From: Cronobacter malonaticus LMG 23826
GTDB lineage: Bacteria > Pseudomonadota > Gammaproteobacteria > Enterobacterales > Enterobacteriaceae
Direction: 5' to 3'
NCBI RefSeq assembly: GCF_001277215.2
Contig: NZ_CP013940.1
Coordinates: 1,798,001 to 1,862,000 of the forward strand
DNA: 64,000 nucleotides
In this document: positions 17,982 to 27,734 of the stretch, piece by piece
Layout: every line of letters starts with the position of its first letter
Position numbering within the stretch: position 1 is the stretch's first letter
The notes under the pieces: generated by a model
Database searches by the model: none
Seen by the model: only the letters and a program-made list of their open reading frames with translations
What the model was told of the DNA's origin: nothing
Program-made: the position numbers and the translations under genes

Positions 17982-17994
17982 AAGAAGAGAATGC

Positions 17995-18804
17995 TCAGGC
18001 AGGCAAACTGGCCGCTTTAAGCTGGCGCACAAACGTTTTCAGCGCTTCCAGCATCGCCGCGCGATCGTTCAGGTTGTTCTCAATGATCTTCACGATCGCC
18101 GAGCCAGAAATCGCGCCCGCGGCACCGGCCTCAATGGCGGCTTTCACCTGCGCAGGCTCTGAGATCCCGAAACCCTGCAACGGCGGCGCGGCGTGGTATT
18201 CGGTTAGCTTATCAATCAGGTGGTTCAGCGGCAGTGCAGCGCGGTTTTCCGCCCCTGTAACGCCTGCGCGAGAAAGCAAATAGGTGTAGCCTCGGCCGTA
18301 AGAGGCAATCTGGCGCAGCAGATCGTCATCGGCGTTGGGCGGGCAGATGAAAATCGGCGCGACATTGTGGCGCATCGCCGCCTGGCGGAAAGGCGCGGAT
18401 TCTTCCACCGGCACATCGGCCACCAGAACGGAATCGACGCCCACGGCGGCGCAGCGGGCATAGAATTCGTCCACGCCACGGCTGAACACCAGGTTGGCGT
18501 ACATTAACAGCCCGATGGGCAAGTCCGGGTATTTCTGACGCACCGCGGCCAGCATTTCAAAGCATTGATCCGGTGTCGTACCGGCGGCGAACGCACGCAG
18601 CGTCGCGCTCTGAATCGTCGGGCCATCCGCCAGCGGGTCGGAGAACGGGATACCAAGCTCCAGCGCGTCGGCACCGCCTTCCACCAGCGCGTCGATAATC
18701 TGCAACGACTGCTCGGGCGAAGGGTCGCCGAGCGTCACAAAGGGAACAAACGCGCCTTCCTTACGGGCTGCCAGGCGGTCAAACAGCTGCTGATAACGCT
18801 CCAT
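17995..18804 (-). CDS. trpA: Tryptophan synthase alpha chain
   Basis: TrpA cleaves indole-3-glycerol phosphate to indole and glyceraldehyde 3-phosphate; indole is channelled to TrpB. The 269-aa TIM-barrel protein has the catalytic residues in [15 protein letters not shown] (Glu49 and Asp60 by E. coli numbering) and the phosphate-binding stretch GFGISEP ... [10 protein letters not shown]. The start ATG overlaps the trpB stop by one base (TAATG), so the two subunits are translated together. It is the last gene of the operon. Confidence 0.97.
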   Translation of the reverse strand: MERYQQLFDRLAARKEGAFVPFVTLGDPSPEQSLQIIDALVEGGADALELGIPFSDPLADGPTIQSATLRAFAAGTTPDQCFEMLAAVRQKYPDLPIGLLMYANLVFSRGVDEFYARCAAVGVDSVLVADVPVEESAPFRQAAMRHNVAPIFICPPNADDDLLRQIASYGRGYTYLLSRAGVTGAENRAALPLNHLIDKLTEYHAAPPLQGFGISEPAQVKAAIEAGAAGAISGSAIVKIIENNLNDRAAMLEALKTFVRQLKAASLPA

Positions 18805-19997
18805 TACATTTCCCCTCGTGCTTTGAAAATATCGTGAACGGTGAAGATATCTTTATCGCCGCGCCCGGACAGGTTAACGACCAGCAACTGCTCTTTTTCC
18901 GGATCGGCGCGCATCATTTTCAGCGCATGGGCGAGGGCGTGCGATGACTCCAGCGCCGGAATGATCCCTTCCTGACGGCAGAGCGTTTTAAAGGCTTCCA
19001 GCGCTTCGTCATCGGTAATCGAGACATACTCCGCGCGCCCGGTGCTGTTCAGGTACGCGTGCTGCGGCCCGACAGACGGGAAATCGAGACCAGCGGAAAT
19101 AGAGTAAGACTCTTCAATCTGGCCGTCGTCCGTCTGCATCATCGGCGCTTTCATGCCGAAGTAAATTCCCACGCGTCCGTGTTTGAGCGGCGCGCCGTGT
19201 TCGCCGGTTTCGATACCGTGACCGGCAGGTTCAACGCCAATCAGGCCGACGCTCGTTTCGTTAATGAAATCCGCGAACATGCCGATGGCGTTGGAGCCGC
19301 CGCCGACGCAGGCGATCACGGCGTCCGGCAGGCGGCCTTCTTTTTCCATGATCTGCGCGCGCGTCTCTTCACCGATCATGCGCTGGAACTCACGCACGAT
19401 GGTCGGGAACGGGTGCGGGCCTGCGGCGGTGCCGAGCATATAGTGCGCGCGGTCATAACTGCCGGACCAGTCGCGCAGCGCCTCGTTGCAGGCGTCTTTC
19501 AGCGTCGCCGAGCCGCTGTAGACCGGAATAACTTCCGCGCCCATCAGCTTCATGCGGAACACGTTTGGCGACTGGCGCTCGACATCTTTCGCGCCCATAT
19601 AGATACGGCACTTCAGGCCGAGCAGGGCGCTCGCCAGCGCTGACGCCACGCCGTGCTGCCCCGCGCCGGTTTCGGCGATAATTTCCGTTTTGCCCATGCG
19701 TTTAGCGAGCAGCGCCTGTCCCAACACCTGGTTGGTTTTATGCGCGCCGCCGTGCAGCAGATCTTCACGCTTGAGATAGAGCGTGGTGCGGGTGCCAGCG
19801 GTGAGATTCTGACATTTAGTCAGCGCTGTCGGGCGTCCGGCGTAGTTCTTCAGCAGATCGGTAAACTGCGCCTGAAACTCGGCGTCGCTCTGGGCGCTGA
19901 CGAACGCCTCTTCCAGCTGACGCAGGGCGGGCATCAGGATCTGCGGCACATACATGCCGCCAAATTCGCCAAAATAAGGGTTTAACAGTGTGCTCAT
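18804..19997 (-). CDS. trpB: Tryptophan synthase beta chain
   Basis: TrpB condenses indole with serine to tryptophan using pyridoxal phosphate. The 397-aa product matches the usual length. The PLP lysine is in [15 protein letters not shown] (Lys87), the glycine-rich phosphate loop is [13 protein letters not shown], and the serine-binding stretch [11 protein letters not shown] is present. It forms an alpha2-beta2 complex with TrpA, whose gene overlaps its stop. trpCF lies 12 bases upstream. Confidence 0.97.
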   Translation of the reverse strand: MSTLLNPYFGEFGGMYVPQILMPALRQLEEAFVSAQSDAEFQAQFTDLLKNYAGRPTALTKCQNLTAGTRTTLYLKREDLLHGGAHKTNQVLGQALLAKRMGKTEIIAETGAGQHGVASALASALLGLKCRIYMGAKDVERQSPNVFRMKLMGAEVIPVYSGSATLKDACNEALRDWSGSYDRAHYMLGTAAGPHPFPTIVREFQRMIGEETRAQIMEKEGRLPDAVIACVGGGSNAIGMFADFINETSVGLIGVEPAGHGIETGEHGAPLKHGRVGIYFGMKAPMMQTDDGQIEESYSISAGLDFPSVGPQHAYLNSTGRAEYVSITDDEALEAFKTLCRQEGIIPALESSHALAHALKMMRADPEKEQLLVVNLSGRGDKDIFTVHDIFKARGEM

Positions 19998-20009
19998 TAT
20001 TGCCTTCCT

Positions 20010-21368
20010 TTAGTAAGCCCGCAGGGTTCTGAATACCGCCGCCAGTTTGTCGCTGTCTTTGATGCCCGGCGCGCTCTCCACCCCGGAGTTAAAATCGAGT
20101 CCCGCGCAGCCGAGCTGTGCGGCCTGCACGCAGTTATCCGCACCGAGGCCGCCCGCCAGCATCACGTTGTCCAGCGTCTGCCCTTCAAGCAGTGACCAGT
20201 CGAAGCGCTGGCCGGTGCCGCCCTGGCCATTATCCAGCACGTAACGGTCAACATACTGGAGATTCCGCGGCGGCAGGGCGTGGCTGACGCTCTGCGCTTT
20301 CCAGATAGCGGTTGTTTCCGGCAGGCTGGCGCGCAGGGCGCTGATGTAAGTCTGGTCTTCGTCGCCGTGCAGCTGTACGGCGGCGAGGGAAAATGTATTG
20401 GCTTTCGCGACGACGTCTTCAACCGGCGCGTCACGGAAAACACCGACATAGCGCAGCGGCGCGGCGTCGATCACCGCACGGGCCTGTTCATCGGTGACGG
20501 CACGCGGCGATGAGCCGACAAAAATCAGGCCACCGTAGAGCGCGCCCGCCTGCCAGGCGCTTTGTGCGTCCTGCGGGCGAGTCAGGCCGCAGACTTTGTT
20601 TTCTCCAAGCAAGACCTGACGCACCGCCGACTCTAAATCGTCGTGTTCCATCAGCGCGGAGCCAATCAGGAAACCGTTGGCGAAACGGCTCAGCTCCCGC
20701 ACCTGGCCGTAAGTATGAATGCCGGATTCGCTAATCACCGTCACGCCATGGCCTAAACGCGGGGCGAGTTCGCGGGTGCGGTTCAAGTCGATGGAGAGAT
20801 CGCGCAGGTCGCGGTTATTGATGCCAACCACTTTCGCTTCGAGGTGCAGCGCGCGCTCAAGCTCTTCTTCATTGCTGACTTCGGTCAGCACGCCCATACC
20901 GAGGCTGTGCGCTACCGCCGCAAGCTGGCGGTATTGGTCATCGTCCAGCACCGAGAGCATCAGCAGGCAGGCGTCCGCCTGGTAAAAGCGCGCCAAGTAA
21001 ATCTGGTACGGGTCGATAATAAAGTCTTTGCACAGCACCGGCTGGTGGGCGATCGCGCTGACGATGGGCAGGAAATCGAAGCTGCCCTGGAAATATTTCT
21101 CGTCGGTCAGCACCGAGATCGCCGAAGCGTGATGTTTGTACACGCCTGCGATGCGCGCCGGGTCGAAATCGCTGCGGATCACGCCTTTGGACGGCGACGC
21201 CTTTTTGCACTCCAGGATAAAAACGGTGCGGGCGCCCTGCAGCGCGTCATAAAAGCGGCGCGTGCTCGGCACGACATCATTCTGAAAGCTCGCCAGCGGC
21301 TGCTGTGCCTTGCGGGCTTCCACCCACAGCGCTTTATCCGCGACGATTTTCGCTAAAACGGTTTCCAT
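20010..21368 (-). CDS. trpC: Bifunctional indole-3-glycerol-phosphate synthase / phosphoribosylanthranilate isomerase
   Basis: The fused enzyme carries out two consecutive steps of tryptophan synthesis in the cytoplasm. Residues 1-255 form the TrpC barrel (FILECKKASPSKG, then VLTDEKYFQGSFDFL and VISESGIHTYGQV). Residues 256-452 form the TrpF barrel (VCGLTRPQDAQSAWQAGALY, VQLHGDEDQ, MLAGGLGADN, GLDFNSGVE). The fusion is standard in Enterobacteriaceae, and the length is normal (453 aa in E. coli). It lies 3 bases downstream of trpGD. Confidence 0.97.
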   Translation of the reverse strand: METVLAKIVADKALWVEARKAQQPLASFQNDVVPSTRRFYDALQGARTVFILECKKASPSKGVIRSDFDPARIAGVYKHHASAISVLTDEKYFQGSFDFLPIVSAIAHQPVLCKDFIIDPYQIYLARFYQADACLLMLSVLDDDQYRQLAAVAHSLGMGVLTEVSNEEELERALHLEAKVVGINNRDLRDLSIDLNRTRELAPRLGHGVTVISESGIHTYGQVRELSRFANGFLIGSALMEHDDLESAVRQVLLGENKVCGLTRPQDAQSAWQAGALYGGLIFVGSSPRAVTDEQARAVIDAAPLRYVGVFRDAPVEDVVAKANTFSLAAVQLHGDEDQTYISALRASLPETTAIWKAQSVSHALPPRNLQYVDRYVLDNGQGGTGQRFDWSLLEGQTLDNVMLAGGLGADNCVQAAQLGCAGLDFNSGVESAPGIKDSDKLAAVFRTLRAY

Positions 21369-21371
21369 TTC

Positions 21372-22967
21372 TTATCCTCTTGCTGCCAGTGCGGTAACAC
21401 GGTCATAAGCGGCGCCGCTGCGCAACACCGCCAGCACTTTACGTGCGTTGGCCTGCAAATCCTCTTCGCCGTACAGACGCATCAGCATGGCGACATTGGC
21501 GGCCACGGCGGCCTCGTGAGCACGCTCACCTTTACCTTGTAACAGGCGGCTGAGAATGTCACGGTTTTCTTCCGGCGTGCCGCCCGCCAGATCCGCCTGT
21601 TCATAAGGCTCAAGGGCGAAATCCGCAGCTGTAAGCTGATAGCTGTGAATCTCGCCGTCGCGCAGTTCAGCGACCTGCGTCGGCGCGTGCAGCGACACCT
21701 CATCCATGCCGCCGCTGTGCACCACGGCCGCGCGCTGATAGCCCAGCACCCGCAGGGTTTCGGCAATCGGCAGCACCAGCTCCGGGCTGTAGACGCCAAT
21801 TAACGCCAGTGGCGGATGCGCCGGGTTAATCAACGGCCCCAGCACGTTAAACAGCGTGCGGGTTTTCAGCTGCTGGCGCACCGGCATCGCGTGGCGAAAT
21901 CCGGTGTGGTATTTCGGCGCGAACAGGAAACAGACGCCCAGTTCATCCAGCGCCTTGCGCGACGCGTCGGCGTTCATCTCAAGATTAATGCCAAACGCGG
22001 CGAGCAGATCCGACGACCCTGAGCGGCTGGAGACGCTGCGGTTGCCGTGTTTGGCGACTTTCAGCCCCACCGCGGCCGCCACAAAGGCGCTGGCGGTGGA
22101 GATATTAATGCTGTTGCTGCCGTCGCCGCCGGTGCCGACGATATCCGCAAAGGCGTAATCCGGGCGCGGGAACGGCGCGGCGTTTTCCAGCAGGGCGCTG
22201 GCGGCCCCGGCAATCTCAACCGGGTGTTCGCCGCGCACTTTCATGCTCACCAACGCGGCAGCCAGTTGTTCGGGTTTCAGCTCGCCGCGCACCACCGCGC
22301 TGAAAAGCTGATGGCTCTCTTCGCGGCTCAGCACCTCGGCCTGATAGAGTTTTTCCAGGATCGGCTGGACGCTGTTTTGCTGCTCGGCGCGGGTCAGCGC
22401 CCAGGCGAGCGTCTGCTCCAGCAGGCGGGCACCCTGCGTCGTCAGGATCGATTCCGGGTGAAACTGGAAGCCGCAGACGCGATCGGCGTCGTGACGCACG
22501 GCCATCACCATGCCGTTAAAGTGCGCGTTCACCGTCAGCCCAGCCGGGATGTCGCTGCCCACCAGCGAGTGGTAGCGCGCCACCGGCAGCGGGTTCATCA
22601 GCCCGCTAAACATCGCCTGGCCGTCATGTTCAATGCTGGAGGCTTTGCCATGCAGAATTTCGCCCGCCTGGCCGACATAGCCGCCGTAGGCTTCGACGAT
22701 AGCCTGATGGCCGAGACAGATGCCGATAATCGGCAGCTTGCCGCGCAGACGGGTTAACAGCTCCGGCATACAGCCGGCGTCTGACGGCGCGCCAGGGCCT
22801 GGCGAAAGCATCAGCACCGGGTTGTCCATAGTGGCGAGGCGCTCAATCAGCGTCTGTGCCGGAATATGGTTACGGTAGATAACTACGTTATGTCCGTTCG
22901 CGCGCAGCTGATCCGCCAGGTTGTAAGTAAAGGAATCGATATTATCGAGCAGCAGAATGTCGGCCAT
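21372..22967 (-). CDS. trpD: Bifunctional anthranilate synthase glutamine amidotransferase / anthranilate phosphoribosyltransferase
   Basis: The first 195 residues form the TrpG glutaminase that feeds ammonia to TrpE, with the catalytic cysteine in [15 protein letters not shown] (Cys84) and the His-Glu pair in FQFHPESI. The rest is TrpD, which attaches phosphoribosyl pyrophosphate to anthranilate; its motifs are [34 protein letters not shown] and [10 protein letters not shown]. The total of 531 aa matches the enterobacterial fusion. Its ATG overlaps the trpE stop (TGATG), giving coupled synthesis of the two anthranilate synthase subunits. Confidence 0.97.
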   Translation of the reverse strand: MADILLLDNIDSFTYNLADQLRANGHNVVIYRNHIPAQTLIERLATMDNPVLMLSPGPGAPSDAGCMPELLTRLRGKLPIIGICLGHQAIVEAYGGYVGQAGEILHGKASSIEHDGQAMFSGLMNPLPVARYHSLVGSDIPAGLTVNAHFNGMVMAVRHDADRVCGFQFHPESILTTQGARLLEQTLAWALTRAEQQNSVQPILEKLYQAEVLSREESHQLFSAVVRGELKPEQLAAALVSMKVRGEHPVEIAGAASALLENAAPFPRPDYAFADIVGTGGDGSNSINISTASAFVAAAVGLKVAKHGNRSVSSRSGSSDLLAAFGINLEMNADASRKALDELGVCFLFAPKYHTGFRHAMPVRQQLKTRTLFNVLGPLINPAHPPLALIGVYSPELVLPIAETLRVLGYQRAAVVHSGGMDEVSLHAPTQVAELRDGEIHSYQLTAADFALEPYEQADLAGGTPEENRDILSRLLQGKGERAHEAAVAANVAMLMRLYGEEDLQANARKVLAVLRSGAAYDRVTALAARG

Positions 22968-24529
22968 CAGAAAGTCTCCTGTGCGTGATGGGCAGCGGCG
23001 ATGGCGCGCAGTACCGCGCGGCCTTTATTACGGGTTTCGTCAGCTTCGGATTGCGGGACGGAATCGAGCACGACGCCCGCGCCCGCCTGCACCGTGGCGA
23101 TGCCGTTCTCCACCCAGGCCGAGCGGATAACAATGCAGGTGTCAAGATCGCCGTGGCCGGTGAAATACCCGACCGCGCCGCCGTAGCTGCCGCGACGCTC
23201 GCCTTCCGCTTGCGCGATAAGCTGCATCGCGCGCACTTTCGGCGCGCCGCTCAGCGTGCCCATGTTCATGCAGGCGCGATAGGCGTGCAGCACGTCGAGA
23301 TCGCGGCGCAGTTCGCCGACCACGCGAGAGACCAGATGCATAACGAACAAGTAGCGGTCCACTTTGGTTAAATCCGCCACATAGCGGCTGCCCGGCGTAC
23401 AGATGCGTGCCAGATCGTTGCGCGCCAGATCCACCAGCATCAGGTGCTCGGAGAGCTCTTTATGGTCGGTGCGCATTTCAAGCTCGATGCGGCTGTCGAG
23501 ATCGCGGTCCAGCGAGCCGTCCGCACGGCGGCCGCGCGGGCGGGTGCCGGCTATCGGGTAGATTTCAATCTGGCGTGACGGCGCGTCATATTTCAGCGAG
23601 CTTTCCGGCGACGCGCCGAACAGTGCGAAATCGCTGTCCTGCATGAAAAACATATAGGGGCTGGGGTTGCTCTTTTTCAGCGTGTCATAGGCCGCGAGCG
23701 GCGACGGGCAGGGCAGGCTGAAGCGGCGCGACGGCACCACCTGGAAAATCTCACCGGCGCGAATCGCTTTTTGCATCTCTCGCACCACCGCGCCGTACTC
23801 TTCATCGCTCTGGCTGCATTCGCACTGCATCTGCGGCACGCTTTCTACCGGCAGCGGCGCGGGCGGCTCCTGGAGTTGCAGTTGGATCTGCGCGAGGCGC
23901 TGGTTCAGGCGGGCTTTTTCCGCGTCATCCGGCGTAAAGAGGCTCGCCTGAATGCGGGTGGTGCGCGTCTGGTGATCGATAATCAGCAGCGTTTCGGCGA
24001 GATAAAAGCAGTAATCCGGGCAGCTATTGTTGTGCGCAAGCGGCGGCAGTTCTTCAAACCCGGCGACCAGGTCATAGGCAAACAGCCCGCCGAAGAACAT
24101 CGCTTCGCGCTCATCCTGCGGCAGCGTTACTAACGCCTGCAACAGACGAAACGCGTCAAACACTGACAGCGAACGCAGGCGCTCGTCTTCGTCCAGTAAC
24201 GCGCTCACGGGCGGGAAACGCAGCGTGCGCCCCTGCGGATGGGCCTCAACGGTGACGGTTTCCGGCAGCGCGTTATCCAGCAGTGCCAGCAGTGACGCGC
24301 CATTGGCGCTCAGTGCTTCAATCGTGACAGTGTCACCATTGGCGGTAATGCGCAGCGCGCTGTCGACAAGAAGCAGGCTTTTCAGATCGTCTTTGCTGTC
24401 GATATCCGCCGATTCCAGCAGTAGCGTTGCCGGGCGGTCACCGCAGAGCTGGTGAAAAACCGCGGTCGGGTTTTCGCGATAAAGGCCGTCGCAGGTGAGC
24501 AGTTCAAGTGCCGGTTTGTCTGTTTGCAT
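22967..24529 (-). CDS. trpE: Anthranilate synthase component I
   Basis: TrpE turns chorismate into anthranilate, the first committed step. The 520-aa product equals E. coli TrpE. The LLES motif near residue 40, part of the tryptophan feedback site, is intact, as are the chorismate-binding core stretches ([59 protein letters not shown]). I start at ATG 24529 after the attenuator; the frame continues 28 codons upstream through the attenuator stem, which is not translated as TrpE. Expression is controlled by the operator and attenuator upstream. Confidence 0.97.
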   Translation of the reverse strand: MQTDKPALELLTCDGLYRENPTAVFHQLCGDRPATLLLESADIDSKDDLKSLLLVDSALRITANGDTVTIEALSANGASLLALLDNALPETVTVEAHPQGRTLRFPPVSALLDEDERLRSLSVFDAFRLLQALVTLPQDEREAMFFGGLFAYDLVAGFEELPPLAHNNSCPDYCFYLAETLLIIDHQTRTTRIQASLFTPDDAEKARLNQRLAQIQLQLQEPPAPLPVESVPQMQCECSQSDEEYGAVVREMQKAIRAGEIFQVVPSRRFSLPCPSPLAAYDTLKKSNPSPYMFFMQDSDFALFGASPESSLKYDAPSRQIEIYPIAGTRPRGRRADGSLDRDLDSRIELEMRTDHKELSEHLMLVDLARNDLARICTPGSRYVADLTKVDRYLFVMHLVSRVVGELRRDLDVLHAYRACMNMGTLSGAPKVRAMQLIAQAEGERRGSYGGAVGYFTGHGDLDTCIVIRSAWVENGIATVQAGAGVVLDSVPQSEADETRNKGRAVLRAIAAAHHAQETF

Positions 24530-24553
24530 GGTCTGTATCTCTGTATTGTGTTC

Positions 24554-24579
24554 AAAAAAAAGCCCGCACTGAGCGGGCC
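24554..24579 (-). terminator. trp attenuator terminator (3:4 hairpin)
   Basis: On the minus strand the stem GCCCGC / GCGGGC with a short loop is followed by eight T residues. It lies between trpL and trpE, about 45 bases after the trpL stop, the classical place of the trp attenuator. Stalling at the two Trp codons of trpL would favour the alternative antiterminator. Confidence 0.92.
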
Positions 24580-24622
24580 TGGTATCTGATTGCTTGCGCA
24601 TACGTGAAGACACCGCCCGGGA

Positions 24623-24667
24623 TCAGGAGGTACGCCACCAGCCATGCAGAGAAAAAATGTGAGCCAT
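24623..24667 (-). CDS. trpL: trp operon leader peptide
   Basis: A 14-codon frame encodes MAHIFSLHGWWRTS, with two adjacent Trp codons followed by Arg-Thr-Ser, as in E. coli (which ends LKGWWRTS). AAGG lies at ribosome-site distance. Translation speed over the Trp codons senses charged tRNA-Trp and decides whether the downstream attenuator forms. Confidence 0.95.
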   Translation of the reverse strand: MAHIFSLHGWWRTS

Positions 24668-24694
24668 TTTCAGATACCTTCTTTGTGTGAACTT

Positions 24695-24730
24695 GCGTAC
24701 TAGTTAACTGGTTCATGGCGGGAATGTCAA
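24695..24730 (-). promoter_or_regulatory. trp promoter and TrpR operator
   Basis: On the minus strand a perfect -35 TTGACA (24725-24730) is spaced 17 bases from a -10 TTAACT (24702-24707). The -10 is buried in the near-palindrome GAACCAGTTAACTAGTACGC (24695-24714), which closely matches the E. coli trp operator. Tryptophan-loaded TrpR would block RNA polymerase here. Confidence 0.93.
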
Positions 24731-24806
24731 CACTGATTTTTGATAATTTCCACAAACCGTTATGATGAACAGGACGATATAAAAGACCATAGCCACTGGA
24801 GCCGTT

Positions 24807-25685
24807 TTGAGCGAACCTGAATTAGCGATTATTTATGACCTGCACAGCCATACGACGGCCTCCGATGGCCTGCTGACGCCGGAGCAACTGGTACACCGCG
24901 CCGTTGAGATGGGCATTCATACGCTCGCGATAACCGACCACGACACTACGGCGGGCCTGCCAGCCGCCCATGAAGAAATTGCCCGCGCAGGCCTTGCGCT
25001 GCGGCTGATTAACGGTGTCGAAATTTCTACGCTCTGGGAAAACCACGAAATTCATATCGTCGGACTGGGGATTGATTTCGCGCACCCTGAGATGATCGCG
25101 TTTCTTGACGGGCAGGCGCAGCGCCGCACGCGGCGTGCTGAGATGATCGCCGAGCGCCTGGAGAAAGCGCGCATTCCGGGCGCGCTGGAGGGCGCGAAGC
25201 GTCTGGCGGACGGCGGCGTCGTCACGCGCGGGCATTTCGCGCGTTTTCTCATCGAAGACGGACGCGCCACCAATATGGCGAACGTCTTTAAACACTATCT
25301 GGCGCGCGGGAAAACCGGCTATGTTCCTCCCCAGTGGTGTACAATAGAACAAGCCATTGATGTGATTCATCATTCTGGCGGGCAGGCGGTGATAGCCCAT
25401 CCCGGACGCTATCAGCTCAGCGCCAAATGGCTCAAGCGTCTGTTAAACCAGTTCGCTGCGGCGGGCGGCGACGCGATGGAAGTGGCCCAGTGCCAGCAGG
25501 CGCCCAATGAGCGCAACCAGCTGGCAAGCTACGCCGGGCAGTTTGGTCTGCTGGCGTCCCAGGGCTCTGATTTCCATCAGCCGTGTCCGTGGATTGAGCT
25601 GGGCCGCAGGCTGCGGCTGCCGGAAGGGTTAACGCCTGTCTGGCACCGCTGGCCGCCGGAACTGAGTAAAGAGAGGGCAGTATGA
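24807..25685 (+). CDS. rnm: RNase AM (Rnm, formerly YciV/TrpH), PHP-family 5'-3' exonuclease
   Basis: Rnm belongs to the PHP phosphoesterase family. In E. coli it trims the 5' ends of ribosomal RNAs and degrades short RNA and 3',5'-bisphosphonucleotides. The 292-aa product carries the metal-binding motifs YDLHSHTTASDG, ITDHDT, the central GVEIS, and the late GSDFHQP. It starts at a TTG (24807), with TGGAG upstream. The gene is divergent from trpL and overlaps yciO by four bases (ATGA). Confidence 0.94.
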   Translation: MSEPELAIIYDLHSHTTASDGLLTPEQLVHRAVEMGIHTLAITDHDTTAGLPAAHEEIARAGLALRLINGVEISTLWENHEIHIVGLGIDFAHPEMIAFLDGQAQRRTRRAEMIAERLEKARIPGALEGAKRLADGGVVTRGHFARFLIEDGRATNMANVFKHYLARGKTGYVPPQWCTIEQAIDVIHHSGGQAVIAHPGRYQLSAKWLKRLLNQFAAAGGDAMEVAQCQQAPNERNQLASYAGQFGLLASQGSDFHQPCPWIELGRRLRLPEGLTPVWHRWPPELSKERAV

Positions 25686-26302
25686 GTCAATTTTTCTATA
25701 TCCACCCGGACAACCCGCAGCCGCGCCTTATCAAACAGGCGGTAGAGATCGTGCGTAAAGGCGGCGTTATCGTTTATCCGACCGATTCCGGCTACGCGCT
25801 TGGCTGTAAGCTTGAAGACAAAGGCGCGATGGAGCGTATCTGCCGCATCCGCGACCTGCCGGACGGCCATAACTTTACGCTGATGTGCCGCGATCTCTCG
25901 GAGCTGTCGACCTATTCGTATGTCGATAACGTCGCGTTCCGTCTTATCAAAAACAACACGCCGGGCAACTACACCTTTATTCTTAAAGGGACGAAAGAGG
26001 TGCCGCGCCGTCTGTTGCAGGAGAAGCGTAAAACCATCGGGCTGCGCGTGCCGTCTAACCCGATTGCGCTTGCGCTCCTTGAAGCGCTTGATGAGCCGAT
26101 GCTCTCCACATCGCTAATGCTGCCGGGCAGCGAGTTTACCGAATCCGATCCGGATGAAATTAAAGACCGTCTGGAAAAGCAGGTGGATCTGATTATTCAC
26201 GGCGGTTATCTCGGCCAGCAACCTACAACCGTGATCGATTTAACCGACGATGCGCCGGTCGTGTTACGTGAGGGCGTGGGCGACGTTAAGCCTTTCCTGT
26301 AA
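25682..26302 (+). CDS. yciO: YciO, YrdC/Sua5-domain protein
   Basis: YciO is a 206-aa member of the YrdC/Sua5 family, whose better-known members make threonylcarbamoyl-AMP for tRNA modification. The nucleotide-binding face is visible in VIVYPTDSGYALGC and in KTIGLRVPSNPIALALLEAL. YciO itself is not required for that pathway in E. coli, and its role is debated. The start overlaps the end of rnm, so the two genes form an operon. Confidence 0.93.
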   Translation: MSQFFYIHPDNPQPRLIKQAVEIVRKGGVIVYPTDSGYALGCKLEDKGAMERICRIRDLPDGHNFTLMCRDLSELSTYSYVDNVAFRLIKNNTPGNYTFILKGTKEVPRRLLQEKRKTIGLRVPSNPIALALLEALDEPMLSTSLMLPGSEFTESDPDEIKDRLEKQVDLIIHGGYLGQQPTTVIDLTDDAPVVLREGVGDVKPFL

Positions 26303-26315
26303 GGGGGCTTACCGC

Positions 26316-26414
26316 TATACTACGCGGCCTGAAATCGGGCGGCTGAAACCGGGGTGTGGCCAGACGGCGGCACCCCAGCCCGGTTATCCTGTTCGACGCC
26401 TGGGAAGGCGACAC
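26316..26414 (+). promoter_or_regulatory. Structured rluB leader with nearby -10 element
   Basis: A TATACT hexamer at 26316-26321 could be a -10 (the -35 is weak). Downstream, the arms AACCGGG (26347-26353) and CCCGGTT (26379-26385) pair perfectly over 7 bp. An inner pair GGGGTG / CACCCC (26351-26356 with 26371-26376) competes with it for four bases. A second hairpin (CGCCT GGGA AGGCG) ends about 20 bases before the rluB start. This looks like a structured RNA leader; a regulatory role is a guess. Confidence 0.4.
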
Positions 26415-26428
26415 CTGAAGGAAGCTCC

Positions 26429-27514
26429 ATGAGCGAAAAGTTACAAAAAGTGCTGGCGCGAGCCGGTCATGGCTCCCGCCGTGAAATCGAAGCCATGATC
26501 GAAGCCGGTCGCGTCAGTGTCGATGGCAAAATCGCCACCTTAGGCGATCGCGTTGAAGTCACGCCTGCGCTGAAAATCCGTATCGACGGCCATCTCATCT
26601 CGGTAAAAGAGTCCGTAGAGCAGATCTGTCGCGTACTGGCCTATTACAAACCGGAAGGCGAGCTGTGTACGCGCAGCGATCCGGAAGGTCGCCCGACCGT
26701 CTTTGACCGTCTGCCGAAACTGCGCGGCGCGCGCTGGATCGCGGTAGGGCGTCTTGACGTCAATACCTGCGGCCTGCTGCTGTTCACCACCGACGGTGAA
26801 CTGGCGAACCGCCTGATGCACCCGAGCCAGGAAGTCGAACGCGAGTATGCTGTGCGCGTTTTCGGCCAGGTGGATGACAATAAAGTTCGTGAGCTGGCGC
26901 GCGGCGTTCAGCTTGAAGACGGCCCGGCGGCGTTTAAAACCATCCGTTTTAGCGGCGGTGAAGGCATCAACCAGTGGTACAACGTGACGCTGACGGAAGG
27001 GCGCAACCGTGAAGTTCGCCGTCTCTGGGAAGCGGTCGGTGTGCAGGTGAGCCGCCTCATTCGCGTGCGTTATGGCGACATTCCGCTGCCGAAAGGCCTG
27101 CCGCGCGGCGGCTGGACCGAGCTTGACCTGGCACAGACCAACTATCTGCGCGAGCTGGTGGGTCTTGAGCCTGAAACGGCAAGCAAAGTGGCCGTGGAAA
27201 AAGATCGTCGTCGCCTGAAGGCGAACCAGATTCGCCGTGCAGTAAAACGCCACAGCCAGACGGCGGGCGGCGCTCGTCAGGGCACGCCTGCGCGTCAGGG
27301 CCAGGCGGGTGCTGCGCGCCCGGCAGGCAACGTGCGTGCGGCAGAAAACACCCGCTCAGGCAACAGCACCTCGCGCGCCAGTGGTAATGCCCGTCCGGGC
27401 GGCAATGCACGCTCAGGCGGCGCTCGCGCCACCGGCAATGGCCGTCCAGGCAGCAGCAGCGGACGCCCGAACAGCGGCGGTAACCGTCGCTCCGGCGGCG
27501 GTCGCGGAAACTAA
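26429..27514 (+). CDS. rluB: 23S rRNA pseudouridine(2605) synthase RluB
   Basis: RluB changes uridine 2605 of 23S rRNA to pseudouridine. An N-terminal S4 RNA-binding domain ([20 protein letters not shown]) is followed by the catalytic RsuA-type domain with [20 protein letters not shown], containing the catalytic Asp. The tail [20 protein letters not shown] closes the domain. From about residue 270 the protein is a low-complexity tail rich in Arg, Gly, Ser, Asn and Ala. At 361 aa it is about 70 residues longer than E. coli RluB (291 aa as I recall). I start at ATG 26429 after GAAGGAAG; an upstream in-frame ATG at 26354 lies in the leader. Confidence 0.94.
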   Translation: MSEKLQKVLARAGHGSRREIEAMIEAGRVSVDGKIATLGDRVEVTPALKIRIDGHLISVKESVEQICRVLAYYKPEGELCTRSDPEGRPTVFDRLPKLRGARWIAVGRLDVNTCGLLLFTTDGELANRLMHPSQEVEREYAVRVFGQVDDNKVRELARGVQLEDGPAAFKTIRFSGGEGINQWYNVTLTEGRNREVRRLWEAVGVQVSRLIRVRYGDIPLPKGLPRGGWTELDLAQTNYLRELVGLEPETASKVAVEKDRRRLKANQIRRAVKRHSQTAGGARQGTPARQGQAGAARPAGNVRAAENTRSGNSTSRASGNARPGGNARSGGARATGNGRPGSSSGRPNSGGNRRSGGGRGN

Positions 27515-27515
27515 G

Positions 27516-27546
27516 AAAAACGCCCTCTGATGAGGGCGTTTTTTTA
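27516..27546 (+). terminator. Terminator of rluB
   Basis: A stem AACGCCCTC / GAGGGCGTT with a TGAT loop, two bases after the rluB stop, is followed by a long T-run. A-residues before it make it usable in both directions. Confidence 0.92.
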
Positions 27547-27711
27547 TCCCTGCATGAACACCACCTCCTGTGAAGGGGATCAGCAACAGGTTTTGGCTTT
27601 GCCTTATCGTCTTTGGATTTAAATCTTTCAGAACAGGTCGAGATTTTTTCAGGGCTTTTAGTACGCCCTATGGGGCGTTATCAATGCCACCTGCTATGCA
27701 GGTGGTTTTTT
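27547..27711 (+). ncRNA. Candidate small RNA ending in an orphan terminator
   Basis: After the rluB terminator a second strong plus-strand terminator (CCACCTGC TAT GCAGGTGG then TTTTTT, 27686-27711) has no gene in front of it. Another small hairpin (ACGCCC TATG GGGCGT, 27663-27678) lies just before it. The region has no open frame of merit. Near its 5' side the plus strand carries CCACCTCCT (27560-27568), equal to the anti-Shine-Dalgarno end of 16S rRNA. The T-run is only on the plus strand, so it does not serve btuR. A short RNA is a reasonable guess; I could not identify its promoter. Confidence 0.35.
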
Positions 27712-27734
27712 ACGGCAGCGAATCAGGGTGTACG

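Noticed and set aside
17915..17983. 22-codon plus-strand frame with AGGGA before ATG (ends in RDGSRFF)
   Set aside because: Its last third is the stem and T-run of the trp terminator, which makes a real coding function unlikely.
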